Shown piece by piece: positions 1-7,369 of a stretch of DNA of 64,000 nt. Origin of the DNA: Thermohalobaculum sediminis (GTDB taxonomy: Bacteria > Pseudomonadota > Alphaproteobacteria > Rhodobacterales > Rhodobacteraceae); NCBI RefSeq assembly GCF_023487995.1, contig NZ_JAMFKN010000001.1:620001-684000 (forward strand), in the 5' to 3' direction. The notes under the pieces were generated by a model, which worked only from the letters and a program-made list of their open reading frames with translations, searched no databases and was not told the origin of the DNA. The position numbers and the translations under genes were made by a program. Every line of letters begins with the position of its first letter. Positions within the stretch are counted from its first letter, which is position 1.

Positions 1-2
1 CC

Positions 3-839
3 GAGGACCTCGCCAGGAAGCTCAAGCGCCTGGAGGGGCATCCCGGCGACAAGATCATCATCGTCGAGGGCATCTACTCGATGCTGGGCGACACTGCGCC
101 GCTCGCCGAGTTCGCCGCCGTCAAGCGCGAGGCGGGCGAAGGCGTCTACCTCATGGTCGACGAGGCCCATTCGCTGGGCGTGCTGGGCGAGTCGGGCCGC
201 GGCCAGTGCCAGGCCACGCATGTCGAGGACGACTGCGACTTCATCGTCGGCACCTTCTCGAAGAGCGTGGGCACGATCGGCGGTTATTGCGTCTCGAACC
301 TCGCGGGCTTCGACGCGATCCGCTCGTTCTGCCGGCCCTACATGTTCACCGCGTCGATGACGCCGGGCACCGTCTCGACCGCGCGAGCCGCCTTCCGGCG
401 AATGGCCGAGCGGCCCGAGCTGCGGGCGCGGCTCTGGTCGAACTGCTCGGCGCTCTATCGCGGCCTCGGCGATCTCGGCTTCGAGACCGGGCCCGAAGTG
501 AGCCCCGTCGTCGCCGTCAAGCTCCGGGCGCCCGAGATCGCGGTGGCGCTGTGGAACAGGCTGATCGACGAGGGCGTCTACACCAACATCGCGATCCCGC
601 CGGCCACCCCGAACGCGCTGTCGCTGCTGCGCGTGTCGGTCTCGGCCGCGCACACCGAGACGCAGATCGAGCGGGCGCTGAACATCTTCGCGTCGGTCGG
701 CGCCGAACTCGGCATCATCGAGCCCGGCGCAGGCCGCGCCGAGCGGTTCCACGTGATCACCGGAGGCGCCGCTGCCAAAGCAGGCGGGCGAACACGACCG
801 GCGCCGCAAGGGCCGGCCAGCGCCGCTGCCACGACCTGA
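3..839 (+). CDS. spt: Serine palmitoyltransferase-like PLP enzyme (5' truncated)
   Basis: The reading frame is open from base 3, so the N-terminus lies outside the window; 278 residues are visible. It belongs to the alpha-oxoamine synthase family (class I/II fold), whose members condense an amino acid with an acyl thioester. Visible are the PLP-ring Asp and His in VDEAHSLGVLG and the Schiff-base lysine in GTFSKSVGTIGG. TFSKS followed by GGYCVSN resembles serine palmitoyltransferase more than KBL or BioF. That enzyme condenses serine with palmitoyl thioester to 3-oxosphinganine, the first step of sphingolipid synthesis, in the cytosol. The lipid-kinase, phosphatidyltransferase and GNAT neighbours support this. 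The last 83 bp overlap the convergent gene on the other strand. BioF-type activity is the main alternative. Confidence 0.8.
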   Translation, partial: EDLARKLKRLEGHPGDKIIIVEGIYSMLGDTAPLAEFAAVKREAGEGVYLMVDEAHSLGVLGESGRGQCQATHVEDDCDFIVGTFSKSVGTIGGYCVSNLAGFDAIRSFCRPYMFTASMTPGTVSTARAAFRRMAERPELRARLWSNCSALYRGLGDLGFETGPEVSPVVAVKLRAPEIAVALWNRLIDEGVYTNIAIPPATPNALSLLRVSVSAAHTETQIERALNIFASVGAELGIIEPGAGRAERFHVITGGAAAKAGGRTRPAPQGPASAAATT

Positions 840-1668
840 GTTCGACGGGGCGGCCAGTGTGCCGCTCGACCTTCGAGAGCGCGTAGGCGAGGCCGCCGCG
901 GAATGTCGCGGCGGCCTTCGTCAGTCGCGCGGCATTGAGAAGCTTGCCGACCCTCCGCCGCCGCGCCCACATCCGGGCCGCCCGCGCGCGCGCCGCTGCA
1001 TCCGGCGCCGGGCTGGGCGCGATGAGCGCGGCGTGGAGCCCCCCGAAATGGGCCGGGTGCGCGTCGAGAATGGCGCCCGCGCGCCCCGCCCCCTCGACCC
1101 GCAACTCGGCGCCATAGGTCCGGGCATAGAGCGCGCCCCAGGCGCCGCGCCAGTCCGCCCCGTCGGGCGCGACATGCGCGGCCCACCAGGCCGCCGCCTC
1201 CGCCGCCGCCGCCAGCGCGTCGAGCACGGCCGCGCGCGCCGCGGCGTCGCTTGCATGGGCCAGCACCACCGGCTGCGAGAACCGCGCCCATAGAGTCGTG
1301 TCCCAGCTTTCCGCCCGCATCCGCGCGCGGAAGGCGTCGAGCCGCATCACCGCCACCTTGGCGTGAATCGCACCCGCCTGCCCCGCAAGCTCGACATGAT
1401 AGACGTTCGGCGGCATCAGCCGCCCCGCCAGCGCCGCAAGCCCCGGCCCGGACCAGTCGGCGTCGCGCGCCGTGAGGCAATAGAAGTCGAGCAGCCCTGC
1501 GGCCCCCACGTCGCGCAGCATGTTGCCGTAGAACAGGACCGCGAGCACGCCCGGCCGCGTGGCCAGATGCGCGGCCATCGCCGCAGCGTCGCCCGAAAGC
1601 GGCCGGTCCGCCGCCGCCTCGATCAGCGCGCCAACCTCCGGGCAGCGGGCCTGCCCGGCAGTGCTCAC
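757..1668 (-). CDS. Tam41-like nucleotidyltransferase
   Basis: A 303-residue protein with a GTG start whose GTGA overlaps the stop of the upstream hydroxylase gene, so the two are probably translationally coupled. Residues near 40-60 read FYGNMLRD followed by LLDFYCL, resembling the nucleotidyltransferase motif (YGS...DF) of the Tam41 phosphatidate cytidylyltransferase family. An N..HVEL stretch and a later ARFSQPVVL segment fit the same family. In mitochondria Tam41 makes CDP-diacylglycerol. Here, next to serine palmitoyltransferase and a lipid kinase, it may make a CDP-activated lipid or headgroup donor (inference). The 3' end overlaps the convergent gene by 83 bp. Assignment rests on short motifs only, and the glycine-serine motif is altered to GN. 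Confidence 0.6.
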   Translation of the reverse strand: MSTAGQARCPEVGALIEAAADRPLSGDAAAMAAHLATRPGVLAVLFYGNMLRDVGAAGLLDFYCLTARDADWSGPGLAALAGRLMPPNVYHVELAGQAGAIHAKVAVMRLDAFRARMRAESWDTTLWARFSQPVVLAHASDAAARAAVLDALAAAAEAAAWWAAHVAPDGADWRGAWGALYARTYGAELRVEGAGRAGAILDAHPAHFGGLHAALIAPSPAPDAAARARAARMWARRRRVGKLLNAARLTKAAATFRGGLAYALSKVERHTGRPVELRSWQRRWPALAAPVVFARLLWQRRLR

Positions 1669-2489
1669 TTGCGCTCGCTCATGCTTTCGAGGATCTGGTC
1701 GGCGCGCCGGGTCGCGGCCTCGAAGCGGTCCTCGAAATCCTCGATGTTCTTCTTCGGCTCCTTGTAGAAGGCCGTGAACTTCATCGCCCGGATGAAGAGC
1801 CCGGTCAGCAGCCGCGCCGGCCAGCGCATCGGCCGGTCGAAGTCGAACAGCAGGATCACCCGCTCCTCGTCGGTCTCGTTCCAGACCTCGTGTTCGTAGG
1901 TGTCGTCGAGCACGAAGACGCGGCCCGCCTCCCAGGCCCGGATCTCGTCGCCGACGCGGATGCGGCACTTCTCGCGCTCGGCGGGGATGATCAGGCCCAG
2001 ATGCGCGCGCAGGATGCCCTTGGTCACGCCCGTATGCGCCGGGATGTGGTAGCCGGGCGCGAGGATCGAGAACCACGCGGTCTGGATGTTCGGCACCCGG
2101 CTCAGGATCTCGGCCGTGACCGGCGCCTGCCGGCAATTGCGCTCGAGCCTCAGCCCGAAGCCATAGAGGATGAAGGTGCGCCAGTTCTTGGCGGTCGCGA
2201 TGCGGTATTGATCCGGCGAGATTTCCTGGAAGGCCGGGATTGCCTCGCGGAATTTGAGGATCTCGCGCGCCTCGGCCTCGATCTCGCGCCAGCGGGTCTC
2301 GAATTCGGCGAGGAAGGGGAAATGCCCGTTGCCGACGAACGGCGTCGTCGGCACGAGGCTCTGGCTCGCCTGGAAGGACGCCATCCAGCGCGTGAGCCGC
2401 TTGCCGAGGCGCTTGACGCGCTTGCGGATCGGGTGCTTCAGGGTGGCCGGTTTGGCCGCCGGCACGGGCGCGGGCTGGATCTGGTTCAT
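1665..2489 (-). CDS. Aspartyl/asparaginyl beta-hydroxylase family (LpxO-like) dioxygenase
   Basis: A 274-residue protein with a basic N-terminus and the AspH domain over roughly residues 90-240. Visible are the region with PAHTG and RAHLGLIIP and the later YEHEVWNET segment, which supply the iron-binding His residues and the 2-oxoglutarate-binding part of this Fe(II)/2-oxoglutarate dioxygenase family. Close relatives include LpxO, which 2-hydroxylates lipid A acyl chains. Inside a putative ceramide locus a 2-hydroxylation of the ceramide N-acyl chain or long-chain base is a reasonable inference but is not shown by the sequence. The stop overlaps the GTG of the following gene by 4 bp. ATG start at the beginning of the open frame. 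Confidence 0.8.
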   Translation of the reverse strand: MNQIQPAPVPAAKPATLKHPIRKRVKRLGKRLTRWMASFQASQSLVPTTPFVGNGHFPFLAEFETRWREIEAEAREILKFREAIPAFQEISPDQYRIATAKNWRTFILYGFGLRLERNCRQAPVTAEILSRVPNIQTAWFSILAPGYHIPAHTGVTKGILRAHLGLIIPAEREKCRIRVGDEIRAWEAGRVFVLDDTYEHEVWNETDEERVILLFDFDRPMRWPARLLTGLFIRAMKFTAFYKEPKKNIEDFEDRFEAATRRADQILESMSERK

Positions 2490-2534
2490 GGCGCCGTCAT
2501 AATCGCGGACGCCCGAAAAGTCGAGAAGCGGGGT

Positions 2535-3461
2535 TCAGGCGCTCGCGAACGTGAGAACCCCGCCCGCGGCGAGGCTCAGCCGGCCCTCCGGCCCCGCATC
2601 GAACCGCTCGCCATCGACCACGATATCGCCCGAAAGCCGTAGCTCGATCCGCGCCGCCCGGCCGGAACGGTAGCCCGCGCCGACCATCCAGCTGAGCGGC
2701 CGGCCCATGAGCGCGAAGGGCGCCGCAAGCGCCAGACGGCGGGCGGGCGCCGCCACGTCGAGCCAGCGCAGCGCGCCCTCTCCCCCGCCCCAGAACGGCT
2801 CGAGCCCCATCACCAGCGGCCCCGGCAAGGTGGTCACGAGCCCGGCGAAGCGGGCGCCCGCCGGCAGGGCCGTGCCATCGACCGCCAGCGCGGCCTCGAC
2901 GCCGCGCCGGATCGCCTGCGCCTCGCGGCCCATCAGCGCGCGGCGCAGCATCGAGGCGACCGCCAGCGCCACCTGCCCGCCACCGCGCGCCGCGATCTCC
3001 TCGGCCGCGAGCCGCGTACCGGTCTCGTAGACGCCCCAGCCGGCGATGAAGCCGCGCAATGTGGCCGCGCCCGCGCGCTCGATGTCGAGCACCGGCAGGT
3101 GCCGCTCGGCCAGCCGCCCGGCGCGCGCGCCCTCGACCAGCCGCGAAAGCCCCTCGGCCCCGCGCGCCGCGCCGGTCTTGCGCGCGATGAGGTTGGTATT
3201 GCCATGCGCCAGCACCGCAAGCCGCGGCGGCGTCTCGCCCCAGAGGCTGGGCAGGCGCGTCACCACCTCGCGCACCGTGCCGTCGCCGCCATCGAGGATC
3301 ATGAGGTCCACCCCGGCCGCCCGGAACTCGGCCAGCGCCGCGGACAGCGCGTCGAGATCGGCCGTCTCGCGCAGGATCACGCCCTGCGGCGGCGCGCCGG
3401 CCGTCACGCGGCGGTTGCGCGTGCTGGTGCGGTTGCGAATGAGGCCGATCGTCAGGCTCAC
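2535..3461 (-). CDS. Diacylglycerol/sphingosine/ceramide kinase-family protein
   Basis: A 308-residue member of the DAGK catalytic (LCB5/YegS) family. The N-terminus GLIRNRTSTRNRR is the usual nucleotide-binding start, and the family signature LDGGDGTVREVV (GGDGT) lies near residue 75. These cytosolic or membrane-associated enzymes phosphorylate the hydroxyl of diacylglycerol, sphingosine or ceramide. A Caulobacter ceramide kinase (CpgB) comes from this family, so the neighbourhood suggests ceramide phosphorylation; that is inference. I chose the GTG at 3461 because it forms a 4-bp GTGA overlap with the upstream stop, like the next gene pair, and gives a family-typical N-terminus. An ATG at 3476 would add five residues. 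Confidence 0.82.
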   Translation of the reverse strand: MSLTIGLIRNRTSTRNRRVTAGAPPQGVILRETADLDALSAALAEFRAAGVDLMILDGGDGTVREVVTRLPSLWGETPPRLAVLAHGNTNLIARKTGAARGAEGLSRLVEGARAGRLAERHLPVLDIERAGAATLRGFIAGWGVYETGTRLAAEEIAARGGGQVALAVASMLRRALMGREAQAIRRGVEAALAVDGTALPAGARFAGLVTTLPGPLVMGLEPFWGGGEGALRWLDVAAPARRLALAAPFALMGRPLSWMVGAGYRSGRAARIELRLSGDIVVDGERFDAGPEGRLSLAAGGVLTFASA

Positions 3462-4564
3462 GCGGCGGTCATCCATGACGCAAGCGGCCCCTTGCGCCGC
3501 GCGATCTCGGCCTGCGCCACGCGCACGAGGTGCACGGCAAAGCAGATCGCCGTCCACCATGCCACCGCGATCAGCCCCTCGCGCGGCGCGCCCGCCAGCG
3601 CAAAGCCCATGAGGATCAGCAGGTTCGGGTTGCGTCGCGCGGTGATCTCGCGGAACAGGCTGTCGAAGGGCCGCCAGATGTGCATCTCGATGCCATAGCG
3701 GGCGATGAACCAGCCTTCCTCAAGCCGCTGCGCGACATAGCCGCCGACGATCACGCCCATCACCAGCGCGAAATCCTCGACGGGCGTGCCTACGGCCGCG
3801 CAGCCCACTGCCCAGGCCCACCACCAGAAGGGCGGATGGATCAGGTCGATGCCATGGTCCAGCACGTCGCCCAGCTTCGAGGACGCGACCGTGACGCGCG
3901 CAAGCTTGCCGTCCACCGTATCAAGGAAGGTCATCGCCCAGGCCGCCACGAGGCCCGGCCCGAACTGCCCGATCCAGAACAGCCAGAAGGTCAGGATGAC
4001 CAGAGCGAGGCTCGCCCAGGTCACCTGGTTCGGCGTGATCCCCTTCAGCGCGCAGAACCGCGTGACCGCCAGCGCCGGGCGCGGCCAGACATGCTTGGTC
4101 ACGAGGTCGGTGACGCCCTTGTAGGATGCCCCGAACAGCGCGCGCTCCACCGCCACGCGATCAGAGGCCGGCATCACCAGCGGGTCGGCGCGCTTGCGCA
4201 GCTTCTGGTCGTAGCGCCCGGCCAGCCCCACGCCCGTCAGCGCCACCGCGCCCTCGGGCAGGTCCGTCGCCGCACCATGGCCCTCGACAAGCGGCAGCGC
4301 CCAGCCACGGCTTGCCCCGTCGATGCGCGCGCCGACCGCCCGGCCCTCGGCGTCCGTCAGCACGGTCCCCGGCGCGGCCGCCGCCAGCGCCGACAGCACG
4401 CTGCCGCCATAGACGTGATCGGCCCGCAGAACCACCCCGGCGTCCGTCGACGCGCCCGGCCTCAGCCCCGCGCGGGGCGCCTGCCGCGCCAGCCGCTCGC
4501 GCCCGCTCAGCCCGAAGGCCGCCTGCCCGTCGGGGCCCAGAAATGCCGCGATACCCTCTGCCAA
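3458..4564 (-). CDS. CDP-alcohol phosphatidyltransferase with N-terminal nucleotidyltransferase-like domain
   Basis: A 368-residue membrane protein. The C-terminal half holds the CDP-alcohol phosphatidyltransferase signature DG(x)2AR(x)n-G(x)3D(x)3D, seen as DTVDGKLARV followed by LGDVLDHGID, with several hydrophobic segments around it. The first ~140 residues (FGLSGRERLARQ, VVLRADHVY, TVLTDAEG) resemble a worn NTP-transferase domain, an arrangement known from fusions that make and use a CDP-polyol. The protein probably adds a phosphate-linked headgroup to a lipid at the inner membrane; acceptor and donor are unknown. The start is TTG at 4564, the only start I found after the upstream stop, so the N-terminus is uncertain. 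The gene heads the minus-strand block. Confidence 0.8.
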   Translation of the reverse strand: MAEGIAAFLGPDGQAAFGLSGRERLARQAPRAGLRPGASTDAGVVLRADHVYGGSVLSALAAAAPGTVLTDAEGRAVGARIDGASRGWALPLVEGHGAATDLPEGAVALTGVGLAGRYDQKLRKRADPLVMPASDRVAVERALFGASYKGVTDLVTKHVWPRPALAVTRFCALKGITPNQVTWASLALVILTFWLFWIGQFGPGLVAAWAMTFLDTVDGKLARVTVASSKLGDVLDHGIDLIHPPFWWWAWAVGCAAVGTPVEDFALVMGVIVGGYVAQRLEEGWFIARYGIEMHIWRPFDSLFREITARRNPNLLILMGFALAGAPREGLIAVAWWTAICFAVHLVRVAQAEIARRKGPLASWMTAA

Positions 4565-4590
4565 GGCTGCCGTTCCCTGCCCGTTCGTCC

Positions 4591-4619
4591 TTGCACGGCG
4601 CCGCTGGCGCGCCTATGGC
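4591..4619 (+). promoter_or_regulatory. Candidate sigma70-type promoter for the plus-strand lipid block
   Basis: TTGCAC (4591-4596), a 17-bp spacer and TATGGC (4614-4619) lie in the 127-bp divergent gap, about 73 bp before the metallophosphoesterase ATG. Five of six -35 positions and the TAT start of the -10 match the consensus. No promoter for the divergent minus-strand block is equally clear. Inspection only. Confidence 0.35.
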
Positions 4620-4691
4620 AGGCACGGGCGGGCGGCGCATGGACCGGCTCTTAAACCCTGCGCGCCGCCCGTGAAAGGCGGAGATTGTCCC

Positions 4692-5663
4692 ATGGACGGC
4701 GAAATCGTCCTCGCGCATCTGACCGACCCGCATCTCGACTTCGGCGCACCCCGTGGCCGCGAGTTCCTTTCGAAGCGGGCGCTGAGCTGGCTCAACTGGC
4801 GCCTCAAGCGCCGGGCGATCCAGCGTGCGGATCTCTGCGCGATGATCGTGGCCGACATCCATGCCCATGCCCCCGACCTTATCGCGATGACGGGCGACCT
4901 CGTGAACTTCGCCGTGGCCGAGGAGTTCCGCCGCGCCCGCGCCTGGCTCGACCGTCTCGGCCCGCCCGAGCGCGTGGCCGCGGTGCCCGGCAATCACGAG
5001 GCCATCGCGCCCGGCATGACGCGCGCGCTCCATGCCGCGTGGGGACCGTATCTGACCGGGCCCGACGGGCGGCCGGGCTACCCGTGGCGGCGCGACGTGG
5101 GTCCCGTCTCGATCGTCGGGGTCTCGACCGCGGCGGCCAGCCTGCCCTTCCTCGCCACAGGCGTCGTCGGCCCCGGCCAGCGCGAGCGGCTCGACGCCAT
5201 GCTCGGCGCCATCACGGCCGAGGGGCGGCTTGCGGTCATCCTGATCCACCACCCGCCCACGCCGATCACGAACCGCCGCAAGGGGCTTACCGACGGCGCG
5301 CTGGTCTGCGAGGTGATCGCGCGCCGCGGCGCGGGGCTGGTCCTGCACGGCCACACCCACAGGGCCGAGCTGTCCTGGATCGACGGCCCGGCGGGCCGCA
5401 TCCCGGTCCTCGGCGCCCCCTCCGCGAGCTGGGAGCCCGGCCCCGGCCGCGCCGGCGCCGCCTGGCGCCGCCTGCGCCTGAGGTCCGCCTTGGACGCCTG
5501 GCACCTGACGCTGGAGGAGCGCTGCGCCACCCCGGGCGGGATCGTCGCGCGCACCCCGCTTGCCTTCCGCCTGCCGCTGCCCGGTGCCGCGGCGCCGGCG
5601 CCCCTTGTGAGCGGCACCTCAGCGGCTAGAATGCCGCCCGACGCCGCGGGCGGGACAGCCTAG
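4692..5663 (+). CDS. Calcineurin-type metallophosphoesterase
   Basis: A 323-residue protein with all five metallophosphoesterase blocks in order: LTDPHLD (D-x-H) near residue 9, MTGDLVNF, PGNHE, IHHPP and LHGHTHR. No signal peptide is visible, so it is probably cytosolic. Family members hydrolyse phosphomonoesters or diesters, including UDP-diacylglucosamine (LpxH type) and cyclic nucleotides. Its place at the head of a plus-strand block with HIT, LptFG-type permease, GNAT and nucleotidyltransferase genes suggests a lipid or nucleotide-linked lipid substrate (inference). I chose ATG 4692 because AAAGGCGGAG sits 8-12 nt upstream; an in-frame GTG at 4671 is less convincing. Confidence 0.85.
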   Translation: MDGEIVLAHLTDPHLDFGAPRGREFLSKRALSWLNWRLKRRAIQRADLCAMIVADIHAHAPDLIAMTGDLVNFAVAEEFRRARAWLDRLGPPERVAAVPGNHEAIAPGMTRALHAAWGPYLTGPDGRPGYPWRRDVGPVSIVGVSTAAASLPFLATGVVGPGQRERLDAMLGAITAEGRLAVILIHHPPTPITNRRKGLTDGALVCEVIARRGAGLVLHGHTHRAELSWIDGPAGRIPVLGAPSASWEPGPGRAGAAWRRLRLRSALDAWHLTLEERCATPGGIVARTPLAFRLPLPGAAAPAPLVSGTSAARMPPDAAGGTA

Positions 5664-5704
5664 GGCGCCGCCGGCCACGCAGCCGATCGAGGCGGAGAGA
5701 CGAG

Positions 5705-6139
5705 ATGCCGAACCAGACCATCCGCAGCTTCGGCTGGCCCGATACCCACATCGCCGAAACCGATCACTGGATGGTGCTGCTGCGCCCGGCGCAGCCGACG
5801 CTGGGCGCGCTGGTGCTGGCGGCGAAGTCCGAGGCCACCGCCTGGGGCGACCTGCCGCCGCCCGCCCATGCCGATCTCGGACGCGCGGTGCCGGCGGTCG
5901 AGACCATGCTGCGCAGCGCCGTGGGCTACGAGAAGATCAACTATCTCATGCTGATGATGGTCGATCCTCACGTGCATTTTCACGTCCTGCCGCGCTATCC
6001 CGGCAGCCGAGAGGCCGAAGGGGTCGAGGTCGCCGACGCCGGCTGGCCCGGCCCGCCCGCACTGGGGCAGGCGGTCACGCCCGAGGCGGTGGAGCGCGAC
6101 CGGCTGGTGGCGCGGCTTGCCGCAGCCTGGCCCGGCTGA
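5705..6139 (+). CDS. HIT-family nucleotide hydrolase/transferase
   Basis: A 144-residue protein with the histidine triad as HVHFHVLPR near residue 95. The family cleaves or transfers nucleotidyl groups, for example AMP from dinucleoside polyphosphates or AMP-lysine. It is preceded by a GGCGGAGAGACG ribosome site and sits between the metallophosphoesterase and the permease pair. A role in recycling nucleotide by-products of headgroup transfer is conceivable, but the sequence does not show it. The substrate is unknown. Confidence 0.85.
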   Translation: MPNQTIRSFGWPDTHIAETDHWMVLLRPAQPTLGALVLAAKSEATAWGDLPPPAHADLGRAVPAVETMLRSAVGYEKINYLMLMMVDPHVHFHVLPRYPGSREAEGVEVADAGWPGPPALGQAVTPEAVERDRLVARLAAAWPG

Positions 6140-6148
6140 GGCGCCGGC

Positions 6149-7369
6149 TTGTCGCCCCTCTTCTCCCGCCGGCTGATCGACGGCTACCTGCTGAGGCTGA
6201 TGCTGCCGCGCATGGGGGCGGCGCTGGTGGTGACGCTGGTCGCGCTGCTGCTCGAGCGGATGCTGCGGCTGTTCGACCTCGTGACCGGACAGGGCGCGAC
6301 CATCGGCCCGGCTCTGGGCATGGCGATCAGCCTGGTGCCGCATTACATCGGCCTCGCGCTGCCGGCGGCCTTCTGCATCGGCGTGCTGACCTGCCTCGCC
6401 ACGCTGAGCCAACAGAACGAGGTCGATGCGCTCGAGGCCGCGGGATGGTCGCTGCGCCGGATCGGCGTGCCCTTCATCCTGTGCGCGCTGGTGCTGATGG
6501 TGCTGAGCGTGGCGCTGTTCGGCGTGATCCAGCCCTACAGCCGCTATGCCTATTACGAGATCCGCCACTCGGTCCTGACCTCGGCCTGGAACGGACGGAT
6601 CGAGCAGGGCGTGTTCGTCGAGGCGGGCGCGGATCTCACGCTGTCGGCCGCGGCGATCGACCCCACGGGGCGGGTGCTCGACCGCGTCTTCGCGGTGCAG
6701 AAGGACCTCAAGGGCGAGGTCGTGCTGACGGCGCGGCGCGGCATCGTCGTGCCCGAGGACGATGGCAAGACCGTGCGCCTGCTGCTGCGCGAAGGCGTGG
6801 CGATGACGGCCGACGGCAGCCGGCTCGACTTCGACGAGCTGACGCTCGAACGCCGTTTTCCCGCCGACGCCAATCCCTTCCGCCCGCGCGGCGATTCCGA
6901 GCGCGAGCTGACGCTGGCCGAGCTCTACACCCTCTCGCGCGGCGAAGGCGTGCTGCCGCCCGAGCCGCGCTATGCGGCCGAACTGCACGCCCGGCTGATC
7001 CGCGCCGTGTCGCTGATCGGGGTGGCGCTGCTCGCGGTGCCGCTGGGCGTCGCGCGGAAACGCTCGCCGGTCTGGCCACGCATCGCCATCGCGATCGGCG
7101 TGCTGGCTGCCTATGACAACCTCATCAAGATGGTCGAGAGCATGGCGGACTTGGGCCGCGTCGATCCGGTCCTGGGGCTGTGGGGACTGTGCGGGGCGTT
7201 CCTCGCGCTCACCGGCCTGATCTTCGTGCTGACGCCCGGACAGGGCGCACTCTCGCCGGTGCGCAGCCTGCTGCGGATGATCGACCTTGCGACCGGCGAC
7301 CTGCGGCGGATGCTGGGGCGCATCGGGCGGCGCGGGGGAGACGGCGACAAGGGCGGGGCGCCGGGATGA
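6149..7369 (+). CDS. LptF/LptG-family (YjgP/YjgQ) permease, first copy
   Basis: A 406-residue inner-membrane protein of the YjgP/YjgQ family. Two N-terminal hydrophobic segments (from LRLMLPRMGAALVVTLVALLL), a third near FILCALVLMVL, a large soluble middle part (the periplasmic beta-jellyroll of LptF/G) and three C-terminal segments match the family layout, and the length is somewhat above the usual 355-370. LptFG with LptB extracts lipopolysaccharide and hands it to LptC. Here the pair sits in a sphingolipid-type locus, which points to a dedicated second exporter (inference). The start is TTG at 6149. The stop overlaps the next ATG by 4 bp. Whether this is the genome's only LptF cannot be judged from the window. 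Confidence 0.85.
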   Translation: MSPLFSRRLIDGYLLRLMLPRMGAALVVTLVALLLERMLRLFDLVTGQGATIGPALGMAISLVPHYIGLALPAAFCIGVLTCLATLSQQNEVDALEAAGWSLRRIGVPFILCALVLMVLSVALFGVIQPYSRYAYYEIRHSVLTSAWNGRIEQGVFVEAGADLTLSAAAIDPTGRVLDRVFAVQKDLKGEVVLTARRGIVVPEDDGKTVRLLLREGVAMTADGSRLDFDELTLERRFPADANPFRPRGDSERELTLAELYTLSRGEGVLPPEPRYAAELHARLIRAVSLIGVALLAVPLGVARKRSPVWPRIAIAIGVLAAYDNLIKMVESMADLGRVDPVLGLWGLCGAFLALTGLIFVLTPGQGALSPVRSLLRMIDLATGDLRRMLGRIGRRGGDGDKGGAPG

